A DNA stretch of 64,000 nucleotides, taken from assembly GCA_035528435.1 (NCBI GenBank), contig DATKYN010000062.1, positions 1-64,000 of the forward strand. The letters run 5' to 3'. The position numbers and the translations under genes are program-made. This document shows, piece after piece, positions 7,248 to 15,782 of the stretch. Numbering within the stretch: the stretch's first letter is position 1; each line of letters opens with the position of its first letter. This DNA is from SG8-40 sp035528435. GTDB taxonomy: Bacteria; Pseudomonadota; Gammaproteobacteria; Burkholderiales; Eutrophovitaceae. The notes beneath the pieces are model-generated. The model saw nothing but the letters and a program-made list of their open reading frames with translations. It made no database searches and was not told where the DNA came from.

Positions 7248-8429
7248 ATGTTCACAAAGACACTTGCGGCAAGCGCCGTTGTTTTACTGACTTTTGCGGC
7301 TGTTTCAGCAGCCCAGGCGGAACGGTCTTTTCTGCTGAACGGGATTGACACCAAGGTTGACTTCAGCGAACCGGGCAAGATCAGGTTTGTTGAGCCGGGA
7401 ACTGATCTGGTGAACATCATGGATATCAGTAATCCGGCACGGCCGCGCACTGTAGCCAATCTGCCGCTCTCGAATTCATTGTTCGGGCCGCCAACAAATC
7501 TTCAGATCACGCCGAATGAGACACTTGCGCTCGTATCGAGTGCAATGCGGTGGATGCAAAAAGACGGCGCGTGGAAGCCCGCCCCCGATGACCGTCTGTT
7601 TGTCGTGGATCTGGAAACCGATCCTCCGGCTCTGATCGCCACACTCAACATCGGCCGCCAACCCTCAGGTATTGCCATAAATGCCAGGGGCGATCTTGCC
7701 CTGGTGGCGAATCGCGCCGATAACTCGGTCAGTGTGCTGGCGATTGAAGGAAAGCAGGTCGAACTGGTCGATACGGTTTCGGTGGGGGACCAGGTGGCAG
7801 CGGTTGCCATTACCCCGGACGGCAGGCGTGCTCTGGTCGTGAAGAACACCACCAACAAGATCGGTGTGCTTTCGATTGACGAGCAGACCGTTGTCTATCA
7901 TGAAGACTCGGATATACCGGTCGGGCAGTTTCCCTACAACATCGATATCGCCCCCGACGGCAGCATCGCGATAGTTGCCCATACCGGCAACGGGGGGATG
8001 TCTGACGGTCATGTCGATACCTTGGCGGTGATTGATCTCTCACCCGAAAGGCCGCCCCATGTGGTGAACTATGTGACCGCTGGCGATGCGCCAGAGGCAT
8101 TTGCAATTAGTCCAACAGGAGAGATTGCTGTGGCCTTGCTTCTTGGCGGAGATGTGCTTCTGCCACCGGCACACTGGGCGCATTCCCGGAAAGGCAGCAT
8201 TGTAGTATTCGCGATCGACGGCGTGGAACTGACCCTGGTTCAGCGAATCGAGGCGGGTGGTTTGCCCGAGGGCGTGGCTTTTTCACCCGATGGTGCCTTC
8301 ATGTACGTCAGCAATTTCAAGGGAAAAGAGGTCGCTGTGTACAAGGTTGACGCAACCCGCGTGACCGATACCGGGATGCGTATTTCGTTGCCCGGGCAGC
8401 CTGGATCAATGCGCGGCCGTGCCCGCTGA
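7248..8429 (+). CDS. Secreted YVTN-type beta-propeller protein
   Basis: A 393-residue protein. The signal peptide (residues 1-24, ending VSAAQA) is followed by repeated blades with the pattern NIGRQPSGIAINARGDLALVANRADNSVSVL, GDQVAAVAITPDGRRALVV, and AGGLPEGVAFSPDGAFMYVSN. Such YVTN or lactonase-like seven-bladed propellers act as periplasmic binding or scaffold proteins, sometimes next to quinoproteins or cytochromes. Start ATG 7248 is preferred over ATG 7224 because GAGG sits 9 nt before it and the signal peptide begins there. It converges with dusA. The ligand is unknown. Confidence 0.8.
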   Translation: MFTKTLAASAVVLLTFAAVSAAQAERSFLLNGIDTKVDFSEPGKIRFVEPGTDLVNIMDISNPARPRTVANLPLSNSLFGPPTNLQITPNETLALVSSAMRWMQKDGAWKPAPDDRLFVVDLETDPPALIATLNIGRQPSGIAINARGDLALVANRADNSVSVLAIEGKQVELVDTVSVGDQVAAVAITPDGRRALVVKNTTNKIGVLSIDEQTVVYHEDSDIPVGQFPYNIDIAPDGSIAIVAHTGNGGMSDGHVDTLAVIDLSPERPPHVVNYVTAGDAPEAFAISPTGEIAVALLLGGDVLLPPAHWAHSRKGSIVVFAIDGVELTLVQRIEAGGLPEGVAFSPDGAFMYVSNFKGKEVAVYKVDATRVTDTGMRISLPGQPGSMRGRAR

Positions 8430-8461
8430 AGTTTGTCTGCCCTATAGCGACAGCAGTTTAT

Positions 8462-9493
8462 TCATGCTGCCTTACCATTATCGTTGAAGCGGGTAGTCGC
8501 CGGAGCTGTGGTCGTTTGTGCGCTCCCTACGACAAGTTGATGGGCCTGAAGAATCAGGTCCGCGTCATTACGCGCGAGGTGGCCGGAGTCCGATAGTATT
8601 TGTCGCCACTTCCTCGCGCGCGGCTGGCCATGATAGAGGCCGAGAATATGGCGGGTGATGGCGCGCAGCGGAGTGCCTCTCTCGATTTCCCGTTTGGCGT
8701 AGCGCCACATACGCGTGACAACTTCCTCGCGACTGATTGCTGGTTTATTCCCGAACATGGCGCAATCAAGTTCTGCCAAAACATACGGGTCATGGTACGC
8801 CGTGCGCCCAAGCATGACGCCATCGATGCGCTGCAGTGCTTCCTGCGCCTTGCTGGCACTATCGATGCCGCCATTGATGACGATGGTGCACTCGGGAAAA
8901 TCCGCTTTCAAGCGGTAGACATAATCGTACTTCAGTGGCGGAACTTGCCGATTGTCTTTCGGCGACAATCCTTTGAGTATGGCGTTACGGGCGTGAACGA
9001 TAAACGTGCGGCATCCCGCTGCCGCAAGAATCTCGACGAAGCGCCGAACGAAGTCGTAGTCCTCGATCGAGTCGATTCCCAGCCGGTGCTTGACCGTTAC
9101 CGGAAGCGATACCGAGTCCTGTATTGCCTTGACACAATCGGCAACGAGTTGCGGTTCCGCCATCAGGCAGGCGCCAAAAGCGCCGCGCTGGACGCGCTCC
9201 GACGGGCATCCGCAGTTCAGATTGATCTCGTCGTAGCTCCAGGATTCTCCCAGCTTTGCACTGCTTGCCAGATCAGCTGGTTCACTGCCGCCTAACTGCA
9301 GCGCAACGGGGTGCTCCGCTTGATCGAAGTCAAGATGGTGGGGGACGTCCCCATGAAGCAGCGCGCCGGTGGTAATCATCTCCGTGTACACCAGCGCGTT
9401 TGGCGCAAGCTGGCGAAAAAAATAGCGGCAGTGTCGATCCGACCAGTCCATCATCGGAGCAGTGCATAATTGGTGCATCGGTTTTCGTGTCAC
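8462..9493 (-). CDS. dusA: tRNA-dihydrouridine synthase A
   Basis: A 343-residue flavoenzyme. It reduces specific uridines (U20/U20a) in the D-loop of tRNA using FMN and NADPH. The FMN-barrel start APMMDWSDRHCRYF (residues 12-25), the DusA signature NLNCGCPSERVQRGAFGACLM (91-111, catalytic Cys109), KHRLGID near 139, and NGGI near 209 are all present. Length fits DusA. The start is a GTG at 9493; ATG 9478 is an alternative that keeps the whole conserved core. GGGAC-A-GTCCC, a small palindrome, lies directly upstream (9495-9505). Confidence 0.93.
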   Translation of the reverse strand: MTRKPMHQLCTAPMMDWSDRHCRYFFRQLAPNALVYTEMITTGALLHGDVPHHLDFDQAEHPVALQLGGSEPADLASSAKLGESWSYDEINLNCGCPSERVQRGAFGACLMAEPQLVADCVKAIQDSVSLPVTVKHRLGIDSIEDYDFVRRFVEILAAAGCRTFIVHARNAILKGLSPKDNRQVPPLKYDYVYRLKADFPECTIVINGGIDSASKAQEALQRIDGVMLGRTAYHDPYVLAELDCAMFGNKPAISREEVVTRMWRYAKREIERGTPLRAITRHILGLYHGQPRARKWRQILSDSGHLARNDADLILQAHQLVVGSAQTTTAPATTRFNDNGKAA

Positions 9494-9575
9494 GGGGACA
9501 GTCCCAGGATAGCTGTCATTATTTCATGGTTGGCACCCAACCGGGGGTGCCGGACGCAGAAGGGGTCAGGTAGAA

Positions 9576-9790
9576 ATGATTCGCCAGGTGATGATTGCGG
9601 CAGATTTGCTGTTCTGGCGCTAGTCGTTTCGCCTTTATTGGCGATGGCGCAGGAAGCCGACGAACTGGTCGATCTGCAACTCAGTTTTCGGTCCCGATGC
9701 GAGTACGTTCACCAGGCCAACACTCAAAGGTCTGGTTGTCCCTGGTGTGGGTTGTCAGCTAGCGCAATCGAATACGAGCGACATGCCTGA
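9576..9790 (+). pseudogene. Probable frameshifted remnant of a small secreted protein
   Basis: ATG 9576, preceded by AGGGGTCAGG, opens MIRQVMIAADLLFWR and stops at 9621-9623. In the frame one base on, the sequence continues as FAVLALVVSPLLAMAQEADELVDL, which is a textbook signal-peptide core with an Ala-x-Ala-type cleavage site, and stays open to TGA 9788-9790 (with SRCEYVHQ and two CxxC-like Cys). Joining the two frames with one indel gives a normal N-terminus plus signal peptide. The gene is therefore either decayed or carries a sequence error. No family is recognised. Confidence 0.4.
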
Positions 9791-10567
9791 TCAGGGGAAT
9801 CTGCGCTCGAGGCGAAGGCCGATGAAAAGCATGTCGCTGGCCGGCTGATATACAGTCAATGACCCGAAACCCTTCGCAATTTCTGTTGGAGTTACTTCGT
9901 TCGAGCGGCTGAAACGGTAGCCGTCCACATACCCCACAATCGCCCACTGGCTCCGAAATCGATAGCCAAGGTGGGTGTACAACGAAATTTTTCCACCTGG
10001 ATTCAGCTCGGGATTACGATCGAATCCAATCCTGTCCAGATGCGCGTCCTCGCTTACCCATATCGGGTATTTGATGCCCAAGCCATACATCCAGGTTCGT
10101 TCGAAATCAGAATCCACCTCGAGCCCGGCACGGACATAGGTGACAAAATAATCTTCCCGTTGCACCGATGACAGTTCGCGTCGCCAGGCATCGATCCCGA
10201 GCCCGCCAACGAGGTCCATCCGATATTCACCTTCCTGAATCGGCTTGCGCCAGCGCGCCTGCGCTTCGTTTGTCAGACCCAGATACCCTGTCGTTCCGGT
10301 GGTCGGCTGTTTGGTGAGCAGCGTGGCGCCGGTGTAGTCAACTGATCCGAACCACAATTTTCCCCGATAAGCGAAGATCAGGCCTTCGTCGCGCTGTTGC
10401 GTATACCCGACGCCGAAAGTAAACAGCAACCCCTGCTCCTCGACGGTGGGCGATACGTCCTCTTCCCAGTCGAGGTATTCTGCTCCAACTGAGAGCGTCA
10501 ACTGGGCGTGGGCGACAGTCGGCAACAGGACCAGGAAAACGATCAGGATGAATGGCTGCAATCGCAT
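9791..10567 (-). CDS. Outer-membrane beta-barrel-like secreted protein
   Basis: A 258-residue protein with a signal peptide (MRLQPFILIVFLVLLPTVAHAQ). The mature part is a series of alternating hydrophobic strands with many Tyr, Trp and Gly residues: LTLSVGAEYLDW, LLFTFGVGYTQQ, LIFAYRGKLWFG, YRMDLVGGLGIDAW, YVRAGLEVDSD. It ends LFIGLRLERRFP with a terminal aromatic residue followed by Pro, close to the usual barrel C-terminus. This is the layout of a small porin-like or autotransporter-like beta-barrel. ATG 10567 is chosen as the start of the signal peptide, although no clear ribosome-binding site precedes it. Function unknown. Confidence 0.75.
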   Translation of the reverse strand: MRLQPFILIVFLVLLPTVAHAQLTLSVGAEYLDWEEDVSPTVEEQGLLFTFGVGYTQQRDEGLIFAYRGKLWFGSVDYTGATLLTKQPTTGTTGYLGLTNEAQARWRKPIQEGEYRMDLVGGLGIDAWRRELSSVQREDYFVTYVRAGLEVDSDFERTWMYGLGIKYPIWVSEDAHLDRIGFDRNPELNPGGKISLYTHLGYRFRSQWAIVGYVDGYRFSRSNEVTPTEIAKGFGSLTVYQPASDMLFIGLRLERRFP

Positions 10568-10715
10568 GACATTGTGCCGGTTAGATGGATGCCAACACCA
10601 GCCGGTGAAGAGCGCACCTGAAATCTGCAATCGACGGTGCGTCTCTGACGACGAGACACACCACCTTGCAGTCTTCAGTCAACTATGACGGAGAGGCTGT
10701 TCGCCGAATTGTGCG

Positions 10716-11561
10716 TCAGCCTCCGGTGACTGATTGTTTTTGTTCGCCCAAGCCGTCTATGCCAAGACGCATGGAGTCGCCCGACTTGAGGAATACCGGT
10801 TTTGGTTTAATGCCCATGCCGACGCCAGGAGGCGTGCCAGTGGAGACGATATCGCCCGGCATTAATGTCACGAAATAGGACAAATACGATAGCAGTTTCG
10901 GTACACCGAAGATCATTGTGTTGGTATTTCCCGTCTGCATTCGTTTGCCGTTTACTTCCAGCCACATGGCAAGGTTGTGTGGATCCGCGATTTCATCCCG
11001 GGTCACCAGGCAGGGCCCTACGGGAGCAAACGTGTCGAAACTCTTGCCTTTGGACCACTGGCTACCGTGTTCCAGTTGCCATTCCCGCTCGGATACATCA
11101 TTGCAGATCGTGTAACCGGCAACGTAATCCAGTGCATTCGCTTCCGAAACGTTGCGTGCCGTCTTGCCGATGACGAACGCAAGCTCTACTTCCCAGTCGC
11201 CCTTTTTTGATCCTTTTGGGAGCACGACAATGTCATTGGGGCCCGTCAATGCGCTGACCGCTTTCATGAACACAACCGGCTCTGTCGGAATCGGCATGTT
11301 TGATTCCTTGGCGTGGTCCGAGTAATTGAGACCGATGCAAATCAGTTTTTGCACGTTGGCAACCGGGATGCCAAGGCGTGGATTCCCCGGGACCTTCGGG
11401 AGCGTGGTTACGTCCAGGCCGCGTAACTTTGCGAGGTCTTCATCGCCGATTGCACTGCCGTCGATGTCCCTGACCGCACCGGACAGGTCGCGGATGCCTC
11501 CCTGCGGATCGATCAGTCCCGGTTTTTCGTGTCCTGCTTCTCCGTAACGTACAAGCTTCAT
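10716..11561 (-). CDS. Fumarylacetoacetate hydrolase family protein (diketo-deoxy sugar acid hydrolase-like)
   Basis: A 281-residue FAH-fold enzyme. The N-terminal lid (residues 1-65) is followed by LICIGLNYSDHAKESNMPIPTEPVVFMKA, DWEVELAFVIGKTARN (metal-binding acidic residues), GYTICNDVSEREWQ and GDIVSTGTPPGVGMG. These motifs match the hydrolases of 2,4-diketo-3-deoxy sugar acids and ureidoglycolate lyase-like FAH proteins. The neighbouring SDR resembles 2-keto-3-deoxy-L-fuconate dehydrogenase, so cleavage of a 2,4-diketo-3-deoxy acid into pyruvate and a hydroxy acid is the likely role; the true substrate is unknown. It lies 35 bp downstream of the SDR gene, in the same operon. Confidence 0.85.
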   Translation of the reverse strand: MKLVRYGEAGHEKPGLIDPQGGIRDLSGAVRDIDGSAIGDEDLAKLRGLDVTTLPKVPGNPRLGIPVANVQKLICIGLNYSDHAKESNMPIPTEPVVFMKAVSALTGPNDIVVLPKGSKKGDWEVELAFVIGKTARNVSEANALDYVAGYTICNDVSEREWQLEHGSQWSKGKSFDTFAPVGPCLVTRDEIADPHNLAMWLEVNGKRMQTGNTNTMIFGVPKLLSYLSYFVTLMPGDIVSTGTPPGVGMGIKPKPVFLKSGDSMRLGIDGLGEQKQSVTGG

Positions 11562-11596
11562 TGTTCCCTCCCGTTTTAAACCCTGATTTCAATCGT

Positions 11597-12337
11597 TTAA
11601 ATTGTGATGCCACCGTCGATGATCATGCTTTGCCCGGTCACGAATTGCGCTTCATTTGAGGCCAGATAGACAGCCATTTCTGCGATTTCCTCCGCCGTTG
11701 CAAGACGGCCCATTGGTTGGCGTGCCACAAATTCGGCTCGCGCCTTGGTTTCATCACCCAGTGCCTTGATCCGGTCTCCGAGGCTTGGGGTATCGACTGT
11801 GCCGGGACAGATGGCGTTGACGCGGATATTGTTCTTGACGAAGTCGATGGCCAGCGACTTCGTCATTCCGATGACGGCCGCCTTGGTCGCCCCATATGCG
11901 AAACGGTTGGGTATACCTTTGATAGAACCGGAGACCGATGCAACATTTATAATCGAGCCACCACCGTTGGAAATCATTTCTGGCAGGAACGTTCTCGTAA
12001 CCACATAGGCGCTACGCACGTTCAGATTGAATGAAAACGCCCAGTCATCGTCGGTGCAATCCAGAATGGTGCCGTGATGAACGTAACCGGCACAGTTGAA
12101 CAGAATATCGGGTGCGCCGACTGCGGACGCCATTCTTGAGACGGCCTTGTCGTCGAGAACATCCAGCTCCTGTGTCTCGATGTTCCCGGTCGCGGATAAC
12201 GCTTTCAGTTTTTCGCCGTTGATGTCCGTCGCGATGACCCTCGCGCCCTCGCGGGCGAAGGCCTGCGCCGTGGCGCACCCGATGCCCTGCGCCGCTGCTG
12301 TCACAAAAGCCAGTTTGCCGCTCAGTCTGCCGGACAT
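11597..12337 (-). CDS. SDR oxidoreductase (2-keto-3-deoxy sugar acid dehydrogenase-like)
   Basis: A 246-residue classical SDR. It has the NAD-binding TAAAQGIG (residues 14-21), NCAG near 91, the catalytic Ser in NVASVSGS near 140 and YGATK near 153. The C-terminal GQSMIIDGG is typical. The extra segment and the neighbouring FAH hydrolase resemble 2-keto-3-deoxy-L-fuconate 4-dehydrogenase, which oxidises the 4-OH before hydrolytic cleavage. Substrate assignment is inference. It is the first gene of a two-gene minus-strand operon, divergent from the ABC transporter genes. Confidence 0.85.
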   Translation of the reverse strand: MSGRLSGKLAFVTAAAQGIGCATAQAFAREGARVIATDINGEKLKALSATGNIETQELDVLDDKAVSRMASAVGAPDILFNCAGYVHHGTILDCTDDDWAFSFNLNVRSAYVVTRTFLPEMISNGGGSIINVASVSGSIKGIPNRFAYGATKAAVIGMTKSLAIDFVKNNIRVNAICPGTVDTPSLGDRIKALGDETKARAEFVARQPMGRLATAEEIAEMAVYLASNEAQFVTGQSMIIDGGITI

Positions 12338-12450
12338 CCGGCTCCTCCCTCATGTTGCCGCATGATGAATGCGTGAAAGGCCATATTGTGCCACACACCT
12401 CTCCGATCTCTGTGACGATGCGGGATCGTTGGCGGTGGTGCGCGAGGGCT

Positions 12451-12478
12451 TTGAGGGGTAGCGCAATTGCATTAGACT
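12451..12478 (+). promoter_or_regulatory. Possible sigma-70 promoter for the ABC operon
   Basis: TTGAGG (12451-12456) and TAGACT (12473-12478) are separated by 16 bp in the 297-bp divergent region between the SDR gene and the ABC genes. The match to consensus is moderate. The rest of this intergenic region shows no gene. Confidence 0.35.
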
Positions 12479-12634
12479 GCAGCGGGACGTATTGCCAACC
12501 CCGAATCCTGAACTGCAGGTCAGGCGAACACTATTGTCGGTGCCCATCGTATGAAGATTCAAGGTTTTTCATCCAGCGTTTTCCCAAGAACCACGCTAAC
12601 TGGCCTTATGCCGGCCTGGTCAGGTTGTTGAGCC

Positions 12635-13726
12635 GTGGCATCAGTCAGCCTCAAACAGATCCGGAAAAGTTTCGGTCAGACAGAAGTTGTTCATGGCGTC
12701 GATATATCTATCGACGACGGTGAGTTCGTCGTACTTGTTGGTCCATCCGGTTGCGGAAAATCGACCTTGCTGCGGATGATTGCGGGGTTGGAGGAAATCT
12801 CCTCCGGTGAGATTTACATCGGCGACAAGCTGGTCAACGCAGTTGCTCCGAAACAGCGAGACATCGCGATGGTATTTCAGAATTACGCGCTGTATCCACA
12901 TATGACCGTGTTCGACAATATGGCGTTCTCGATGAAACTCGCCGGGCGCAGCAAGCAGGAACAGCGCGACCGGGTTGACGAGGCAGCACGCATTCTCGGC
13001 CTGGAGGAATATCTCGGCCGTTTCCCGCGCCAGCTATCGGGCGGTCAGCGCCAACGCGTGGCGATGGGCCGGGCCATCGTGCGCAAGCCGCAGGTTTTTC
13101 TGTTTGATGAACCGCTGTCCAATCTGGATGCCAAACTGCGTGTTCAGATGCGAACGGAAATACGCGAGCTGCATCAACGCCTGAAAACTACCTCAGTCTA
13201 TGTAACGCATGATCAGATCGAAGCCATGACGATGGCAGACAAGATTGTGGTGATGAACGGCGGCCATGTTGAGCAAATTGGTTCGCCCCTCGATCTCTAT
13301 GACTGCCCGGCAAACCTGTTCGTGGCAGGATTTATCGGTTCACCAGCAATGAATTTTCTGCCAGGCACTCTGGTGACAACACCCGAAGGGCGTGCCGTGT
13401 GCGTTGCACCGGATCGCTTCCTTGCGGTCGGGCCCACGGCGCACCCTGATGGACATGAGGTCATCCTCGGTGTGCGTCCCGAGCATTTCGTCATCAGCGA
13501 ATCGGAGGTTGGCGATCCCACGGTTGCTGCCACAGGTATCGAGGCAGAAGTCGTTGTCACGGAACCAACCGGCGCCGATACGCAGCTGTTTTGCCGGGTT
13601 GTCGACACGGAAGTCGTCGTCATATCAAGGGAGCGCCACCTTTTCCCTCCGGCAACCCGCATCCGGCTTGATGTGCTGGATCGCAAAGCCTGTTTGTTCG
13701 ACCCTGAAACCGGTCAACGGCTCTGA
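12635..13726 (+). CDS. Sugar ABC transporter ATP-binding protein (UgpC/MsmK type)
   Basis: A 363-residue ATPase of the CUT1 class. Walker A GPSGCGKST (residues 38-46), the Q-loop VFQNYALYPHMTV, the signature LSGGQRQRVAMGRAIV, Walker B VFLFDEPLSNLDA and the H-loop VYVTHDQIEAMT are all intact. The C-terminal OB-fold (TOBE) domain from residue about 240 contains GVRPEHF. It energises import by two permeases encoded next to it. The start is GTG 12635; the ribosome-binding site is weak. A 16-bp gap separates it from the first permease. Confidence 0.93.
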   Translation: MASVSLKQIRKSFGQTEVVHGVDISIDDGEFVVLVGPSGCGKSTLLRMIAGLEEISSGEIYIGDKLVNAVAPKQRDIAMVFQNYALYPHMTVFDNMAFSMKLAGRSKQEQRDRVDEAARILGLEEYLGRFPRQLSGGQRQRVAMGRAIVRKPQVFLFDEPLSNLDAKLRVQMRTEIRELHQRLKTTSVYVTHDQIEAMTMADKIVVMNGGHVEQIGSPLDLYDCPANLFVAGFIGSPAMNFLPGTLVTTPEGRAVCVAPDRFLAVGPTAHPDGHEVILGVRPEHFVISESEVGDPTVAATGIEAEVVVTEPTGADTQLFCRVVDTEVVVISRERHLFPPATRIRLDVLDRKACLFDPETGQRL

Positions 13727-13742
13727 TTCTGGTAACCCGAGC

Positions 13743-14654
13743 GTGAGCAAACTAATCAGCCGTTGGCTGGACAATCGCAACGTTCTCGGGCTGCTTTTTA
13801 TGCTGCCTGCGGCGGCGATTTTGCTGGTATTCCTGACCTATCCGCTCGGCCTCGGTGTGTGGCTGGGATTTACCGACGCAAAAGTCGGTCGGGACGGAGT
13901 TTGGATTGGCTTCGAGAATTACGAATGGTTGTGGGAAGACAGCGTGTTTCGTCTGTCCATATTCAATACATTCCTCTACACGTTGGTCGCCAGCGTTATC
14001 AAGTTCGTACTGGGATTGTGGCTGGCGTTGCTCCTGAACCGCCACTTGCCGTTCAAGTCTTTCCTGCGCGCCATTGTGCTCCTGCCCTTTATCGTGCCGA
14101 CGGTGTTGTCGGCAATCGCATTCTGGTGGCTCTACGACGCACAGTTTTCGGTGCTGAGCTGGGCACTGGTAAAGCTGGGTTTGATTGACGAATACATCAA
14201 CTTCCTTGGTGAGCCCAATCTGGCACGAGCATCCACCATCGCCGCCAACGTCTGGCGCGGCGTGCCGTTTGTGGCGATTTGCCTGCTCGCCGGTTTGCAA
14301 ACGGTCTCGCCCGCGTTGTACGAAGCAGCTGCCATCGACGGCGCGACCCCATGGCAGCAATTCCGCAACGTCACGTTGCCGATGCTCTCGCCGATCATTG
14401 CTGTGGTGATGACCTTCTCGGTGTTGTTTACTTTTACCGATTTTCAGCTCATCTGGGTGCTTACCCGAGGCGGGCCGATCAACGCCACGCATCTCATGGC
14501 GACGCTGTCGTTTCAGCGGGCCATACCCGGTGGTGCGCTCGGTGAGGGAGCAGCGATTGCCACGGCCATGATTCCTTTCCTGCTGGCAGCGATCCTGTTT
14601 TCCTATTTCGGCCTCCAGCGCCGAAAATGGCAACAGGGCGGGGCCGATAAATAG
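13743..14654 (+). CDS. Sugar ABC transporter permease (MalF/UgpA type)
   Basis: A 303-residue inner-membrane protein. It has about six transmembrane segments (the first at residues 15-40, GLLFMLPAAAILLVFLTYP) and the EAA loop EAAAIDGATPWQQFRNVTLPM that contacts the ATPase. It is a CUT1-type permease. GTG 13743 is the start that leaves the correct short cytoplasmic N-terminus; upstream in-frame codons run inside the ATPase gene. It forms the transport channel with the next permease. Confidence 0.92.
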   Translation: MSKLISRWLDNRNVLGLLFMLPAAAILLVFLTYPLGLGVWLGFTDAKVGRDGVWIGFENYEWLWEDSVFRLSIFNTFLYTLVASVIKFVLGLWLALLLNRHLPFKSFLRAIVLLPFIVPTVLSAIAFWWLYDAQFSVLSWALVKLGLIDEYINFLGEPNLARASTIAANVWRGVPFVAICLLAGLQTVSPALYEAAAIDGATPWQQFRNVTLPMLSPIIAVVMTFSVLFTFTDFQLIWVLTRGGPINATHLMATLSFQRAIPGGALGEGAAIATAMIPFLLAAILFSYFGLQRRKWQQGGADK

Positions 14655-14674
14655 GGGCGTAATTCAGGGAGACG

Positions 14675-15550
14675 ATGAGTATGGCGGACAAAGAACAGCG
14701 CGAAGGGATGCATTACCTGGAATCGTTACCCAGGCGTTGGGTCACGGTCTATATTCCGTTGCTGTTGTTCCTGTTCTTTCTGCTGTTTCCGTTTTACTGG
14801 ATGGGTTTGACCGCGTTCAAGCCCAATTCCGAGTTGTTATCGTCGGACGGCAATCCGTTCTGGATAGTCGAGCCGACACTGGATCATTTCAAGAAACTGT
14901 TTGTCGATACGTCATACCCGGAATGGATGTGGAACACCGTGATAGTTTCTGTGGTGTCGACGTTTGTCTCGCTTGCAGCAAGCGTGTTTGCCGCTTATGC
15001 CATCGAACGTTTGCGCTTCAAGGGATCGCGCCAGCTCGGTCTGGCTATCTTTCTGGCGTACCTTGTTCCGCCTTCGATCCTGTTTATTCCGCTGGCGACA
15101 ATGGTGTTCCAGCTTGGAATGTTCGATTCGCGCTGGGCGTTGATATTGACCTATCCAACATTCCTGATCCCGTTCTGCACCTGGTTGCTGATGGGGTATT
15201 TCCGCTCTATTCCGTTTGAGCTCGAAGAGTGCGCACTGATCGATGGCGCAACCCGCTGGCAGATCCTGACCCGTATCGTCCTGCCGCTGGCAGTTCCCGG
15301 GCTGATTTCGGCTGGTATTTTTGCGTTTACGCTGTCGTGGAACGAGTTCATTTACGCCCTGACCTTCATATCAGCTTCCGAGAACAAAACGGTGCCGGTA
15401 GGCGTGATCACGGAACTGGTCGAGGGCGACGTGTACCACTGGGGCTCGTTGATGGCCGGTGCCCTGGTCGGGTCGCTGCCGGTAGCGGTCATGTATTCGT
15501 TCTTTGTCGAGTATTACGTTGCCGGCATGACCGGTGCGGTTAAAGAGTGA
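14675..15550 (+). CDS. Sugar ABC transporter permease (MalG/UgpE type)
   Basis: A 291-residue inner-membrane permease with the first segment at residues 23-43 (VYIPLLLFLFFLLFPFYWMGL), then the periplasmic loop and five further helices. The EAA motif reads EECALIDGATRWQILTRIVLPLA. ATG 14675 has GGGAG 5 nt upstream. It lies 20 bp after the MalF-type permease. No solute-binding protein gene is found in this locus. A 232-bp gap with a strong hairpin separates it from the dehydratase. Confidence 0.92.
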   Translation: MSMADKEQREGMHYLESLPRRWVTVYIPLLLFLFFLLFPFYWMGLTAFKPNSELLSSDGNPFWIVEPTLDHFKKLFVDTSYPEWMWNTVIVSVVSTFVSLAASVFAAYAIERLRFKGSRQLGLAIFLAYLVPPSILFIPLATMVFQLGMFDSRWALILTYPTFLIPFCTWLLMGYFRSIPFELEECALIDGATRWQILTRIVLPLAVPGLISAGIFAFTLSWNEFIYALTFISASENKTVPVGVITELVEGDVYHWGSLMAGALVGSLPVAVMYSFFVEYYVAGMTGAVKE

Positions 15551-15601
15551 GGTCCGCTCGCGATAGCGCAGATGCGCCCAGGCGGCTCGCAGTCCATGAC
15601 G

Positions 15602-15641
15602 CCGGCTGAAGCGGCAATCGGGTAACCCTGCCGGCAGCCGG
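15602..15641 (+). terminator. Compound hairpin after the permease gene
   Basis: CCGGCTG (15602-15608) pairs with CAGCCGG (15635-15641), and inside it CGGCA (15612-15616) pairs with TGCCG (15629-15633), giving about 12 paired bases with a small asymmetric bulge. No T-run follows, so it may be a Rho-assisted stop, an RNA stability element or a regulator site before the uxaA-type gene. Confidence 0.45.
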
Positions 15642-15686
15642 TTCTGCGTGCTCCCCGGGACCTCGCACCGGTTTGAATCGCAGGCT

Positions 15687-15692
15687 TATAAT
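15687..15692 (+). promoter_or_regulatory. Consensus -10 box upstream of the dehydratase gene
   Basis: A perfect TATAAT lies 91 nt before the ATG of the dehydratase. No good -35 hexamer is seen at 16-18 bp, so the promoter may need an activator. It would let the dehydratase be expressed apart from the transporter. Confidence 0.4.
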
Positions 15693-15782
15693 GCGGGCAC
15701 CGAAGCGATATCCGGGTGCTGGCGGGCGGTATGTCTGCAGCGCTGCGGGTCATTCGCGGGAAATGTATTCAGGAGGAAGACC

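Noticed and set aside
9495..9505. GGGAC-A-GTCCC palindrome before dusA
   Set aside because: An 11-nt palindrome is short enough to be chance in this GC-rich DNA, and no known regulator is suggested.
13752..14633. 293-codon minus-strand frame
   Set aside because: It is the complement of a clear permease gene and is rich in Gln and Arg as expected of a shadow frame.
15655..15700. Possible tRNA-like GGTTTGAATC stretch
   Set aside because: No cloverleaf can be drawn around it; the TATAAT nearby makes a promoter more likely.
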